Assembly: GCA_024036415.1 (NCBI GenBank)
Contig: JAMWET010001656.1
Span: forward strand, 1-64,000
From: Prochilodus magdalenae
Taxonomy: Eukaryota; Chordata; Actinopteri; Characiformes; Prochilodontidae
Length of the DNA stretch: 64,000 bases
Direction: 5' to 3'
In this document: positions 1 to 12,000 of the stretch, in pieces
Layout: each line of letters starts with the position of its first letter
Position numbering within the stretch: position 1 is the stretch's first letter
Notes under the pieces: generated by a model
The model's database searches: none
Told to the model about the DNA's origin: nothing
Seen by the model: only the letters and a program-made list of their open reading frames with translations
Translations under genes and position numbers: made by a program

Positions 1-780
1 AGGAGCTACCCACATATTAGCAGTATTACTGGTGGTACAGGGGGTACTCTTATGCAGGTCCAACTTTTCCAGCCCTTCAGACCATTCACCATTTCCCATA
101 AAGAGTGCCAGCTACTTCAGCACATTGCTGATATCCCATATCTATATAGGCAAAGTCGGGACCATTTTGGGAATAATAAAGGGTTGGTCTTGTTTTGTTC
201 TAGTTTTGCTACAAAAATGTGAACATTACATGTGCTACATTGGCAGACATGAAATGATTCAGTTAAAATATTTATCACATTTTATCAGCATTTATGATGT
301 TAAATGGATAGTAAAAAAATAAGTTCAGATACCTCAGGCAGTGTTAGTTATATATTTATTATACAACAAAGTACTAATTCATCATAAAGCAAACTGTAAA
401 TACAAACAAACTTAAATCTGCACTACAAATCAAAGTTTTGCATAAGCATGAATAGGCTTGTGTAAGAATGAATAAAGTAATTGGCTATTAGCAGGATAAG
501 CAAAATGTAGCTAATTGTGCTTAAATGCTGTTGTAAGCAATATTTTAACACTATTGTAAGAAATCCTAACATTTCTGAAAGGTAACTTTGACATAAAACT
601 CTGACAAAATAAATGCTGACATAATATTTTTATTATTAATTTCTATTGGTCCAGTCATCATGGAATCTATATAAAGCTTGATATAAAGCTCACACATTAA
701 TGTGAAAAATAAGAAAAAAACCTTTCTCATGACTGGGAAGAATTGCTATTCATTTAATCATCATATTTCAGGATAAGATT
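1..780. other. 3' flank of the GH18-like gene, no gene seen
   Basis: This is AT-rich sequence downstream of the minus-strand GH18-like gene. The one open frame (32-322, plus) has no recognisable protein features and no splice or promoter context. I see no repeat family that I can name. The far left may belong to a neighbouring gene outside the window. Confidence 0.5.
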
Positions 781-786
781 TTTATT
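781..786 (-). terminator. Poly(A) signal of the GH18-like gene
   Basis: The plus strand reads TTTATT, which is AATAAA on the minus strand, about 60 bases beyond the stop codon at 846-848. Another tract capable of serving as a signal lies further out, so the exact cleavage site is inferred. Confidence 0.5.
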
Positions 787-845
787 AATATCAGTAAAGT
801 GGTTCTGGCCATAACATACCAGGGCACACTTTTCTCTGTTTAACT

Positions 846-3800
846 CTAAGCTGAGGAATGATGGTCATGATGAAAATGGTCTCCGTGTGGAGCATGACCA
901 TGGTGACCATGACCATGGTGACCACGATCATGGGGACCACGACCATGGTTAAAGTGGTCATGGCGACAATGTCCATGGCGACAGTGACCATGGCGGCGGT
1001 GTCCATGACGATGAACAGTATCATTACCATCAACATTTGGCATTTGGTCATCCTGCCTGGATTCCACAGGGCTGTGAGCTGTTCCACCATTTCTGTCATG
1101 ATGATGATGGCGACCACGATGATGGCCACACCCAGAGTGGGGACCATGACTGTGATAACTGTGAGAGTGAGGATGGTGAGGAGACCCAGAAATCACTTTG
1201 GATTCAAGAGTCGCCTTTTCACTTTCTGTGCAGTTGAGGCATATGGAGTTCACAAAATTGTCAGTGTCTAACATGACAACTCCAACACCACCAAATCCCT
1301 TCTGCAACAGCCATGACACCTGTGAATATATAGTCACAGCATGGGTCAGCAGAACACTCACTTTGCCATGTAATTAGATTATTTTGCATAACTGCCCCAC
1401 TAACATATGACCTAAAAAAGAGCTGTGGATCATCGTTTTTCAAACCCATAATTTTAAATGATATTGTTTGCAAAAATGATCATCACTTAAACAATGCATC
1501 ATTTGCAATACTAATTATATAGGGTACTTGATATAGTATATGTGGCAACTCAAAACTAGAATAATAATATAATGAAATGTTGATTTGTTATACTGCTAGC
1601 AGTTAGACACATTAAAAAAATGTGTGCTAATTTCTTGACAATGTAACATGACTCTCAAAGCTACATCCAGAAAACTGGTAAATTTCTGCAAGCCTGTTAG
1701 CATTTTGCAACTGCATACATTATATTAAATGTTACTGTATACATAAAAACACATGCATATATTATTCTTTATATCTACACCTGTGCAAAATCTGAGGATG
1801 AGTAAAAGGAGTAAATAAAATCATTTTTTATGACATCACATATTTGGTGCTGCTGGATTGTCATGAAGATTTACTGCTACCTACCATCACCAGCCTTTCC
1901 ACTCTGGCAAATAATGATGAATCTATAGTGTGAAGCTGTAGGGAAGCATCAACATGAATTAATTTTCCCAAACGTACCTCTTCTCTAAGGCTTTGAGCAC
2001 TCTCAAATGTTGTTAAAGTCTTCAGCTTAGTTTGTCCACTCTTAATGGCCTGGCAGACCTGATGGGAAAAAGCACAAATTTACTATTATTAGCAAAACCA
2101 CATCCCCAAAATCATGTCTAACCACCCAAATGTTCATCTAGATCACCTGCTTTGCAATCATCAGCACAGGGCCATAGGGCTGCTCCAGCTTCTCTGGATT
2201 TAGATCAGCAGTCTCTGAATGTCTTCCATGCTCTCTTCTTCGAGACCTCCGTAAGAATGCAGGCAACACCATAGTAAGCTTCTTGGGTTCAACACCTTGC
2301 TCCTGCCAGTAGTTCACTGCACTGTCCTATGTGGCAACAGCGTTTTATAATACAGCGCATTAACATTGTCAGATTTAGTGCTTCCCATTTCAAGGCAACA
2401 AAAGCACAGGTCAAAGTAAACAATCAAGAGGACTTACAATTTGTGGTTCATCAAGGCTAGCTGGCAGCAAGGAGATGAAGTCCACATACCTTAAACAAAA
2501 GAACAACACCCATTATAGAGTACAGTGGGATGAAAAAGAGTTGGACAATATAATATTTATGATTTTCAATATCTGTGATTTTTGTAAGTAAAGTCACCAT
2601 ATACTTTCCTGAGCCAAACATGGTAAGCATCAATACGTATAGAACCCTAAGTATCATTATACATGTTATGTATAATTAAAAGGTCTTTAAGTATTATATT
2701 GTCTCTGTCCAAGAAAAAAGTACTTTAAAATGGTAACTTAAGGGCAAAAACCCAACCCAAATTTCTTTTGGTCACTTCATCATGAAATTTTCACACAGTG
2801 TAAACACCACCCACTGTGTTCAAATGATGCATAAAAGTAGAAATCTACAGAACTGAAGATGCATGTTTATTAACTCATATCAACCACCCCTAGCACACCT
2901 CTGGTCAGCACGTGCAATTAAAAACAGTAAATACAAGCTGACCCGACAGTTAATTTGTATACACACTGATAACAAATACAAGTACAAAAAATGTATACAC
3001 TGCTTTAATCTAAACTGATTTTAAAGTCCATAAACATTGTTCAACTGGTTCAACTTCTGAAACAACTTTGTATCTTCTAAATGACTCCTAAATGTGACGG
3101 TGCATTCTTCCTATTCTAAGCAAAGGAAGAAAATACTCATCCCAGAACACACTGCACTTACTGTGATAATGTTTTCTCATCATGGTGTGTGCTCATGTGG
3201 TCACTGCTCTCAGGAAGAGTCACAGAAACAAGTACAGACTTGTTAGTGAAATCAATGTCTTCTTCAATCCATCCTCTCAGTTTCTGTAAAAGAAGATTAA
3301 TTTTATTAATTTAATACACTAGTACAAGACCTTAAACTCAAAACCATCTGAAGAAATCACTTCTTGCCTTAAGTAAACCTGTTAGAGTGTCTGTGGTCTT
3401 GGGAGGTTCATCAGAGGCAGCGTTCTCCACCCATGTCAACTCCAATCCATCGTAGTAACTCTGTTCCTTCAAATACTTCAGTGTGGAACGGATGAAGATA
3501 TCCAGATTAGCCTGATTTTGGGCCAGTAACTCTAACCTACAAAGAAACAGTTGCTTCTAGATTAGATGACTGAAAGTGACAAGAGCATGCCATAGATAAA
3601 TGTTTGTATTCTGAATACCTTGACTGTTTGACCTCCACACCAAGCAAAGTCTTCAGAGATGGGTTCCTGCAGAAAGGTTTGCATTGTTAGTTTTACTGTG
3701 ATCTTTATATAACTCTTTCAGATCCGATACCCAGTTTCTATGTTGGGCAAATACACTGCAGATACATATTACATTGACTGTACTGTAAAATAAAATAAAA

Positions 3801-5960
3801 TAAAAGGTAAAGTAGGTCATGTGATTATAGTACATATAGCATGAGAACAAGTGTAATATATACATACATTTGCTTTATTTTAAAATAATTAGGCAAAAAA
3901 ATATATACAATTTCTTACATGCCTCGCATGTGACTGATCATGGCAGGTTTAGTGTCCAACTGTTGCTTCAAAGCGATAGAGTTATAAGGCTAATGTTACT
4001 AATAAACACTAGCCCATGGACAGCAGGCTTTTTCAAATATACAATCCCAAAACCTCTCTACATCCACTCACACCCCATCCAGGTCTTCACCAAGGTTGTG
4101 CAGGCGTGTCAGTGTGGTCTAGGACACAGGTGAATTCGGGGATGTATATAAGGAAAAGATTTGGGTGTCTATTTACTTCTAGTGTGTGTTAACAATGTTA
4201 ACCTCGTAGCTTCAATTAAAAACTGAGGAAGCAAAATTTGGACACCATACATATCTCAGATGATCAACAAATCTAGGACACATGGTCAAGACCATTCCAT
4301 GTTATGAACTTTTTTTTTTAAATAAGCTAGCAGCTTTAAAACTGGCATATTATCAGAATGAACCAATGGTTTCTGAATCTATTTCTGTGCAGTTTAGATA
4401 AGTGCACTTTGTTAAAGAATGGATATTTGCAGGGCAAACCTCTCTTTAATTTTCTTCAGTGAGGTGCAACCAGTATCTGCATCCTGGGACCAGGTTTTGA
4501 AGCTGAAGTTGTCATCAAGGTAGGCAGAGGAAGAAATAACATGCGTGCAAATGGAGGGGTCAATGTGGTGGAACAGGCGCTGTGTGGAAGCTTCCACATA
4601 ACAGGCCACTCTGTAGTCACTCTGAGCAGATGCAGCTAATAGGGTACAGGAATACATCAGATTAATCAGGTTAATCATACAGGGATAATCCGCCATTGGA
4701 TTTGTTTTCATGAATACCATTAGCTGCCCTAGGACCAGGCTTCTCTGTGCTAAATGACACGCATTTATAAGACTGTATCCAAGCTTATTTCAGTAGCCCT
4801 GAGCTAAAACTCTTTCTTAACAGAAACACTTGTTCACAAAATGTACTGCATAACACTTCTATGAAGTGTTGGCTTAACCATACACATCGCAGCAGAGGTG
4901 GTTAGACTAGCTATGACACCACACTAATATAAAAGCAGAAGTGAAAGTAGATAGCAAAAAAGAAAAAACACTTCAGGTTTCAGATTAAAAACCTACGAAA
5001 GTACAAAATCGTCCAGATGTCCGGAGTTTCTGCAGATCCTACAGGATTCTATACTTTTTCTTTTTCTATAATCCTGAGGCCACAAAAGTCTTAAGAAAGT
5101 ACAACTGGATTTTCTGTAGGTTGGTTAGGATGCTCCTCCGTCTTCCTCTGTAACCTAGTACAGTGCTAGTCAACATGGGCATCTATTGTCCATGTAAAGA
5201 AATATCTGGTTTCCTCCAAGCTCTCAAAAACTCGGCAGTAATTGGAAAAAGATGTGATGTGTGTGACAGGAGAATACTTATCAAGTGGGCTTGACTACAT
5301 TTGGGACTAAATAAATTAAAGGAGATCGTTAGAAAGATAGAGTTTCTCAGCTCAGCTTAGTATAAATAGTTGTACTGCAAAATTATTAAGCAGACTCTGG
5401 ATATTATTATGTAGACACTGGACATTATTAAGTAGAGTTTCACTTTGCTAAATTAACGTAGTTGACCAACTCTGCTCCGCAAATACCAGCATTATACAAC
5501 AGTCTTCACATTAAAAGACCAGAGTACACCAACAGAAACACTATCCATTAGTATCAGGACTCACCTGCTGATATCACCAGGCACAGACAGGCGATTGCTA
5601 AAAAGAGAGAGCGAATGGAAGGACTTTTAATCACTGCAGAACTTCATTGCATACTAATGGAATATGGCACAAGAGGCTATGTATTAGTTGTCATGACTTG
5701 TGAAAAAAAAGCACAGTATAATATATACAGTGTAATATATACAGTGGGGTCCACACGTCTGTGAATACATAATGCAAAATGTGTACATGCCATTTTCTTT
5801 TATTTATTCAAGGACTCAGGGATTCAAGGAGACTTTATTGTCATTCGCATCACATGTGTTACATGGGGTGGAACGAAATTGTAGTACTCAAGGACCCAGT
5901 TACACCCAGACAGCAGTACTTAAATAAATAAAATATACATAAATATATATATATATATAA

Positions 5961-6040
<80 letters not shown>

Positions 6041-7234
6041 ATATATGAAAATAAACAACAAAAATATTACTATTCAGTTTAGAAAAAAAATGAAAATGAT
6101 GAAAAGAAGATTCCAGATGCATGTCCCTTCTGTTTAGATGATTTTCTGGTGGATTTTATGTACTCGTCACAGACCTTTGCACAAACTTGTGAAATTAATG
6201 ATAACCATTGTATTAAATTACCAAAAAAACAAAAAAAACAAAAAAACATTTTCACTAGTAGTCTCAGATTTTTAGACTTGATTGTAATAAAATACAGCAT
6301 GCAAAAATACATGTGGATTAATTATTATCAATAATCACATCAAACAATAGATCTGCCAGGTAGTCTTGTAACAGTAAGTTATGCTTATTAATCAAACACA
6401 ATTGTCAAAAAATATATATTTGCTTGTATATGACTAGCCTTTTTAGTGACTCAACACTCTAATACAGATTTCCAACATCCATATGCATGCATATCAAGTG
6501 CAACAGTTTTACATTTTTAATCAATTAATCAAATTTCAGTTTTGTGGTTTCAGTTTTATGAAAGAAGATGTAAAATCTGTATCTAACTGCATTACAGACT
6601 GGTGTAGAGAAATGCATGCAAAATCTATAGCACTGCAGCATGTTTTATGTGCCTTGTTTTGTTGTGCAGGGGAAGTTTGGGGAGAGCTGATCTAGTTCTC
6701 TGCAGACATCAACATGAGAAAAAAGGAACAACCACATTCTCATGAGCCAGCACTAGACCACTGGAGGCCTACATCAAAATACAAAAACACTGACTAACAA
6801 TGTAGCCCTGAAGTGCTGTCCCTGTTGTCTGTGCTCTCTTTTTTATTCTCAAGCAATTTTGTTTACATAACAGCCAGATTCTCTTTATTATTATTACAGA
6901 TTCTTATTTATTATTTAATTATTTCATATTTCATTGCTGTTGCCATGCAAATAAGTAATATCATTCATATGTAGTCAGATGCAAATGATTTGGGTTTAAA
7001 TGACATGTTTTGTTGGGTTTATCCTTATTATATTAGAGTTTGTTCCTTGTAAAAGATGATGTGCACTAATTTCCCCTTAGACAACTGGCAAAATATGTAA
7101 TTTTGACTTGACTTTTGGTATTCAAATTTTGCATATGACTATATATACACATGTATGCATATAAAAAGCAATTATTAGTATTATATAGCTATATATTATA
7201 AAAGCATACAATCCTTACCTATGATAAGCTGCAT
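846..7234 (-). CDS. Secreted GH18 chitinase-like pseudoenzyme with histidine-rich tail (10 exons)
   Basis: Exons, 5' to 3' of the gene: 7234-7219, 5597-5565, 4635-4440, 3666-3619, 3536-3368, 3283-3162, 2489-2438, 2326-2147, 2058-1885, 1319-846. All phases agree and give 487 residues. Residues 1-19 form a signal peptide (MQLIIAIACLCLVISA...). GH18 hallmarks follow: CYVEAS and HHIDPSICTHVI in the first strands, NPSLKTLLGVEV, YYDGLELTWVE (126-135), YVDFISLLPAS, and a closing strand GFGGVGVVMLDTDNF. The family's catalytic DGxDxDWE motif is DGLELTWV here, so the catalytic acid and an aspartate are missing; hydrolysis is unlikely and sugar binding is possible. From about residue 377 to the end there are 37 histidines in about 110 residues, suggesting Zn/Cu binding. 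Intron 5 begins with GC. I do not recognise a specific named orthologue. Confidence 0.85.
850..1180 (-). repeat. Coding minisatellite for the His-rich tail
   Basis: The part of the last exon that encodes the histidine-rich tail is built from short imperfect repeats around CATGGTGACCAC-like units (9-15 bases). Because the unit contains few stop codons on either strand, two spurious long frames arise here: one plus-strand frame rich in Met/Val/Thr, and a second minus-strand frame. Only the His frame continues from the GH18 exons in phase. Confidence 0.75.
2740..2830. repeat. Dispersed repeat copy A (intron of GH18-like gene)
   Basis: A segment reading TCATCATGAAATTTTCACAC followed by AGTGTAAA recurs in diverged form at about 20128-20210. 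Both copies continue into a CAAAT.ATGCAnAA stretch. I take this as a short interspersed element but cannot name the family. Confidence 0.45.
5815..5910 (-). repeat. Fish interspersed repeat fragment (LINE/SINE 3' end type)
   Basis: The stretch GGAGACTTTATTGTCATTCG and the following CACATGTGTTACATGGGGTGGAACGAAATT resemble a very common teleost repeat 3' end, here in reverse orientation and directly beside a long TA microsatellite. Family assignment is from memory. Confidence 0.5.
5940..6046. repeat. (TA)n microsatellite
   Basis: About 100 bases of nearly pure TA, broken by a short A run, in the first or second intron of the GH18-like gene. It creates a spurious Tyr-Ile repeat open frame on the minus strand. 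Confidence 0.95.
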
Positions 7235-8663
7235 TGCTCGTCTGAGCTGTGGAGAGGATAGCTGTCCTTACTGGCTGAAACTGCAGTGAGTTTGTTCTGA
7301 TAAAGTAGCGCCACACACCACATCCTGTGCAAACACGGTTCTATGTGTGGTATCTGGTTTGTGCTGATCTGCTTCCTGTGTAAATATATTTATCATATGT
7401 TGACAAACCTGTCTGCACCAACTGGGGGGCCAAACTGCCAGGTTTGTCAAGTTACACTGTGAAAAATATACTGGTATACTGGTATAATACAGGTACTGGT
7501 GCAAATAAATGCTTAAAAAAACAACACAAATTAAATGTACAGGTTAAACAAACAAAAGCTAAATGCTGCATTGATGCAAACATCAATATCTCTTCAAATT
7601 AGCTTTTGCCTGCTTCCACTTTCTACATTGTATGATGGCAACAGTACAATAGCTTTTACTATGCATGTGTTTGCAAGATGAATTAAATGAAAAGAGCTGG
7701 GTTATAGGTTAATGTCTTTTAGCTGGCCATTATTAGCCAGTCTTTAGAAAGTATATCCTGTAAATAATTATTAGTTCTATAGACATTGTTATATATATTA
7801 CTTTTTTTTCAAGCATTTATAAGCATGCATGAGATTTTGTAGCCTTGTGCAATGTTAGTGTCTATTGCCCTCTTTAATTCAGGACAAATGTCTGCAAATA
7901 AAAATGACATAGATGAGGATTATAAGAGTCTTTGTGTTTTATTGGATGCACAGTTGTCCCGTTGCTCACTTTAGATATACATTTTTGACACTAGAGGGAG
8001 ACAGCATCTTAGCATAAGGCTCTACTATCACATTATTAGCCTAACATAACATGTGCCCAAATGTTCTAGTCATTGTTAATGCTTCTGTTGGTGTATATAT
8101 TCTTTAATAGTCACACAATCCCATTTACTCTAAAACCATGAATATAATGAGTACAGACTATATAACTGCAAAAAAATAGAACCAGGAAATGTACAGTAGA
8201 ATCTGCTCTGCAAAAAAAAAAAGTTGACTAGTAATATTAGATTTACTTACATTTAAACATTGTAGAGCATCAGTTTACTTCATAACATCCAACTGAAGAC
8301 AATTACACCATTCACAGTTTTGAGTCTTGTATGCCGATGGCAACTGAGCAGCTTAGAGGATTTCTGTTACCCTCACGTGTCCTGATGGATTAACCCTAAA
8401 CTTGTACAAAGAGCACACTGCCATCTGTTGAAAGGGAGGGTAGCCCTTAGCCTTTGGCAAATACATTGCCTGACCATTTGCAATACTACAGCAAGTGTTA
8501 TGAGTCATGCTACTTTACCTATGCCCAGCCAGCAATGTTGAAGCTGATTATAGGGGCCTATTCGTAGTTCCTTAATTCCTATTACTGGAATCTGGCTAAA
8601 TGATTAAACTAAATGGGTTGACTTACATATTTACAGAACATATGAAAAGTAGCAAGTAGGCTT

Positions 8664-8669
8664 TTTATT
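8664..8669 (-). terminator. Poly(A) signal of slc26a9
   Basis: TTTATT on the plus strand is AATAAA on the minus strand, about 350 bases beyond the slc26a9 stop codon (9020-9022). Assigned by position and motif only. Confidence 0.4.
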
Positions 8670-8706
8670 ACTGTTCATTTTGAGTTCTGTCATGAGCAAG
8701 CGATGT

Positions 8707-8720
8707 CTGCCATCTGCTGG
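8707..8720 (-). promoter_or_regulatory. CTCF core-like motif
   Basis: The minus strand reads CCAGCAGATGGCAG, which fits the CTCF core consensus CCASYAGRKGGCRS at every position. Two weaker relatives occur in the preceding 720 bases. Binding is inferred only. Confidence 0.4.
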
Positions 8721-9019
8721 TTAGAACATGAACAACATGCTTGTGCAAATGGGCAGATTTTAAAACAACAATGGAACAGTCATCTGCGCAATGCAAAAAA
8801 CATGGCACAACCTTGATCAGTCTGTGTAAATAATTCATTCTTGTGGATGAGTTTTAGTAGCTGTTTCCTACTGAAGAGTCTCATTTTAGGCCTCACATTC
8901 ACCAGCACCAACTCCAACGTTGAGACCTAGAGAGATATCTTTACATCAGATCAGGTGCACTCCCCTGGATGACCTACAAGGCTTTTAAATAACTACTTTT
9001 GAATTCTTCTTTGGAGGTC

Positions 9020-12000
9020 TCAGAACATTTCCTGTTGAAAAAAAAAAGTATTATATCAGCATGCAGTACTGGCTACAATAAATCACCGTCATTTAGACAA
9101 ATGCTTTCCTGACATGGCATTCCCCTGGCCTTCACTTACCTGCTCCAGATCATGTTCCTCTTCCTGTATATTAAAAGCCATGTTTATTTTTTCCCTGTCC
9201 ACCTGTAACACACACAAAAATATATATAACCATATATATGTACAATGTATCTGCATTTATAAATGTATATATAGATATCTAGTAATACATAATAAACAAT
9301 GCTCTACAGAACTAACTTTTGACACAATATGGATATGAAATGAAACGAATCCATAAAAAATGGGAAAACACCTCTGACCTTGCATTTGATCTTGAGACTT
9401 ACTTTTTCCATAGAGCCAGAGGTAAGTGATATGTGCTGTGCAAACAGGACTGCGTCATGGACAGAGAGGAACAGGTGACTAGGAGTAATACTGCTTTCCT
9501 CAAACACACCTCCAGCCTCTAGCTCCTCAAACACCTGAGCTATAGCAACACATGCACAGAGCACATGGATCAATAGTTATATCATGCATCACTGTAGTAC
9601 ACTGCACTCAGATACTGAGGAAATGCCAAGCTACAAATGCACATAATATCTGGCTTGCAGCAAACAGAGAATTAATCTGGTTTAACAATTTGCTTTCAAT
9701 CCAAACAATATCATCAAGTATTAAAACTGTACTTGACCTGAGTCTGGCAACATTTTGCCTAAACTTGAACCATATCAAGTTCTGAGACTGATACTGATCC
9801 AAGCCCAAAAACGCTCTGATATTTACAATGATAAAACTAGATTAATTACCATGCCACCATTAGATTGCAGACAAATACTGTATATAATATTTAAAATATA
9901 TATGCATAAAATACATCTGTAATTGAAATGACGATTAAATGATATTTGGTTTACATTTTCCATCACAAATAAATAAATATATAACTTTCTGAAGTTGTCT
10001 ATCACAGCTCTCACTGGTTGGAAGGAAGGAAGTCCCTTGACAGGCCATCACAGGGCTACTCATTTTCCTTGGTTAATTTAATGAGAATATGGTCAATTTC
10101 ATATAATCATAAAAATCAGAGTACTTGCACTTCAGTTGTTTGATTGTCTCTAGCTTCTACTTAACTGAACTCAAAAGAGACTCATTCAAATTCCTTTATT
10201 CACAACTTTAAATCTGCTGTAGGTTAAGTACACTATTACACCACCAAACTAAACACAGTATGCAGATGGACTACAGTCTGCAATTGTAGAACTACATGTA
10301 CACCTATGTGGTAAGTGGAGCTGATAAAATGGATAAAGAGTGTAGATACATTGAGGTTGTTTTAATGTTATGGCTGTTCGGTATACACTAAGGTATAAAA
10401 TCAGATATTATGTTCAGTTATGTTATGTGAATATGCTGTCATTTAACCCATAAAGTGTTATGACACAGTCCAGTGTCAGAAACAACTGATGTCATCTGAC
10501 ATATGTGTTATGTCATATTGCTGTCACAGACAAAAGCAGCTTGATGACGCAGGAGATGACGGACGTTTGTTGGCATAAGCCTTCATGAATGTCCGTGTAG
10601 GGTTATATTAGTTGTGTTGATTAGTTTATTAAGGTGTCATTTAGCTTACTTAGGTTATCGTAAGTTGTTTTACATCTGATAGATGGCACAAACTTTTAAA
10701 CCTTCTATTGATGCTCTAGAAGTCTTTTGGAAGCCAGGCCAAGAGGAAAAGCATGAGCGGTAAGCTCTCAACATAATCCAACACACTGATCCAGGATTTG
10801 TTATGCTTGGTATAGAAACTTCTCACCTTGAACATTTGCTAAGTATAGGTTGATCCCCAGCATGCTGTAACTGTTGCTCATCTGCAAGATAATAATCACA
10901 AGTTTTGTAATAATTAAAAAAAAAGGACATGGTAAAGGAAAGTTTTGCTATACTTATATTGTTTTACAATTGCAATAGAATCATAGGCATTTCACAGATT
11001 ATTACACCAACCCGCATGATAAAGAAAATTTATTTCAGTTTGGCAGCCAATAAACTGAGTATACTGAAATCCTTGCGGTATAAGTGAAGTGTTACTTGTA
11101 TGTTTTACTCGAAATCACTACAGTAGCAGAATTCATTTTAGTGCTCAATTTACCTTGGTGAGAACCTTAATCCCCATCAGGTCAATGAAGCAGACTCCCG
11201 CCAGGTCCAGTATGAGTGTATGAAAGGGCATAGGTTGCATCTCTATAGTTACAGAAGGGGGGCTACTAGGCACAGGGTCTGGTAAGTTGCCAGTGGAGCC
11301 AGTGATGTCGCAGTAGGGGTTGACATAACTTGTTGGCGTATCGATACCAATGCTGTAAAAGTCGCTCTGAAGATCAATTTGTGAAATCGCCTGAAAGTGG
11401 AGCAGGCAATGAACAATGACACTTCAGCCTGAGTTCTTAGATCATGCATTACAAAGCAGAACTTTTAGGAAGGTCTTTTTTAATTTTCTAATTTATGCAG
11501 AAAATCTCATATTTTAATCTTAATGTTTAAGCAAATGTTAAAATAATATAATAATTAATAAAATATTTTTTACAGAATTTACTTTTACAGTTGCAAATGC
11601 AAAAAAGATCTGAACCTGAGCCTTCATTGTAACCAGCGAGCTGAGCTTCCTCTTTCTGGCAGCCGCCTTAACCTGACTTTGCTTTCCTTTGATCTCCTGT
11701 TTCTCTTTGTCTTGCTGTTTTTTCAGAATTTTTTTCCTGGCCAGAAGAACCTTGCCTGGGTCAAGTCCAGTCTGCCAAACAAACATGCAAGAAGACAGTT
11801 TACTTTTCTGATACGTTATATATCCTGGGAAAAATAGTTGATCACAGTAGACTAAAGACAATATGCTTAAAAACGAGAGTTTTAACTGAAGTGATATAGA
11901 ACTTGTAAAAAGTAGAACTCAGAGGTTTGAGGTTTGAGCTAATATTGCTTTAGATGCTCTATAATTTTTTTTCTTTTGCTTTGCACCGTTTCACTAAATG

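Larger units (their letters stand above)
7250..9019. other. Intergenic region between the GH18-like gene and slc26a9
   Basis: No coding signal is seen. The stretch holds the promoter side of the GH18-like gene (a possible 5' UTR splice acceptor at 7247-7248), three CTCF-like motifs (7988-8001, 8418-8431, 8707-8720), and the 3' UTR and poly(A) signal of slc26a9. Confidence 0.6.

Noticed and set aside
858..1271. A 137-codon plus-strand frame rich in Met, Val and Thr, and an overlapping 118-codon minus-strand frame
   Set aside because: They are shadows of the CATGG-type repeat encoding the His-rich tail; only the His frame joins the upstream exons in phase.
5859..6122. Tyr-Ile repeat frame
   Set aside because: Produced entirely by the TA microsatellite.
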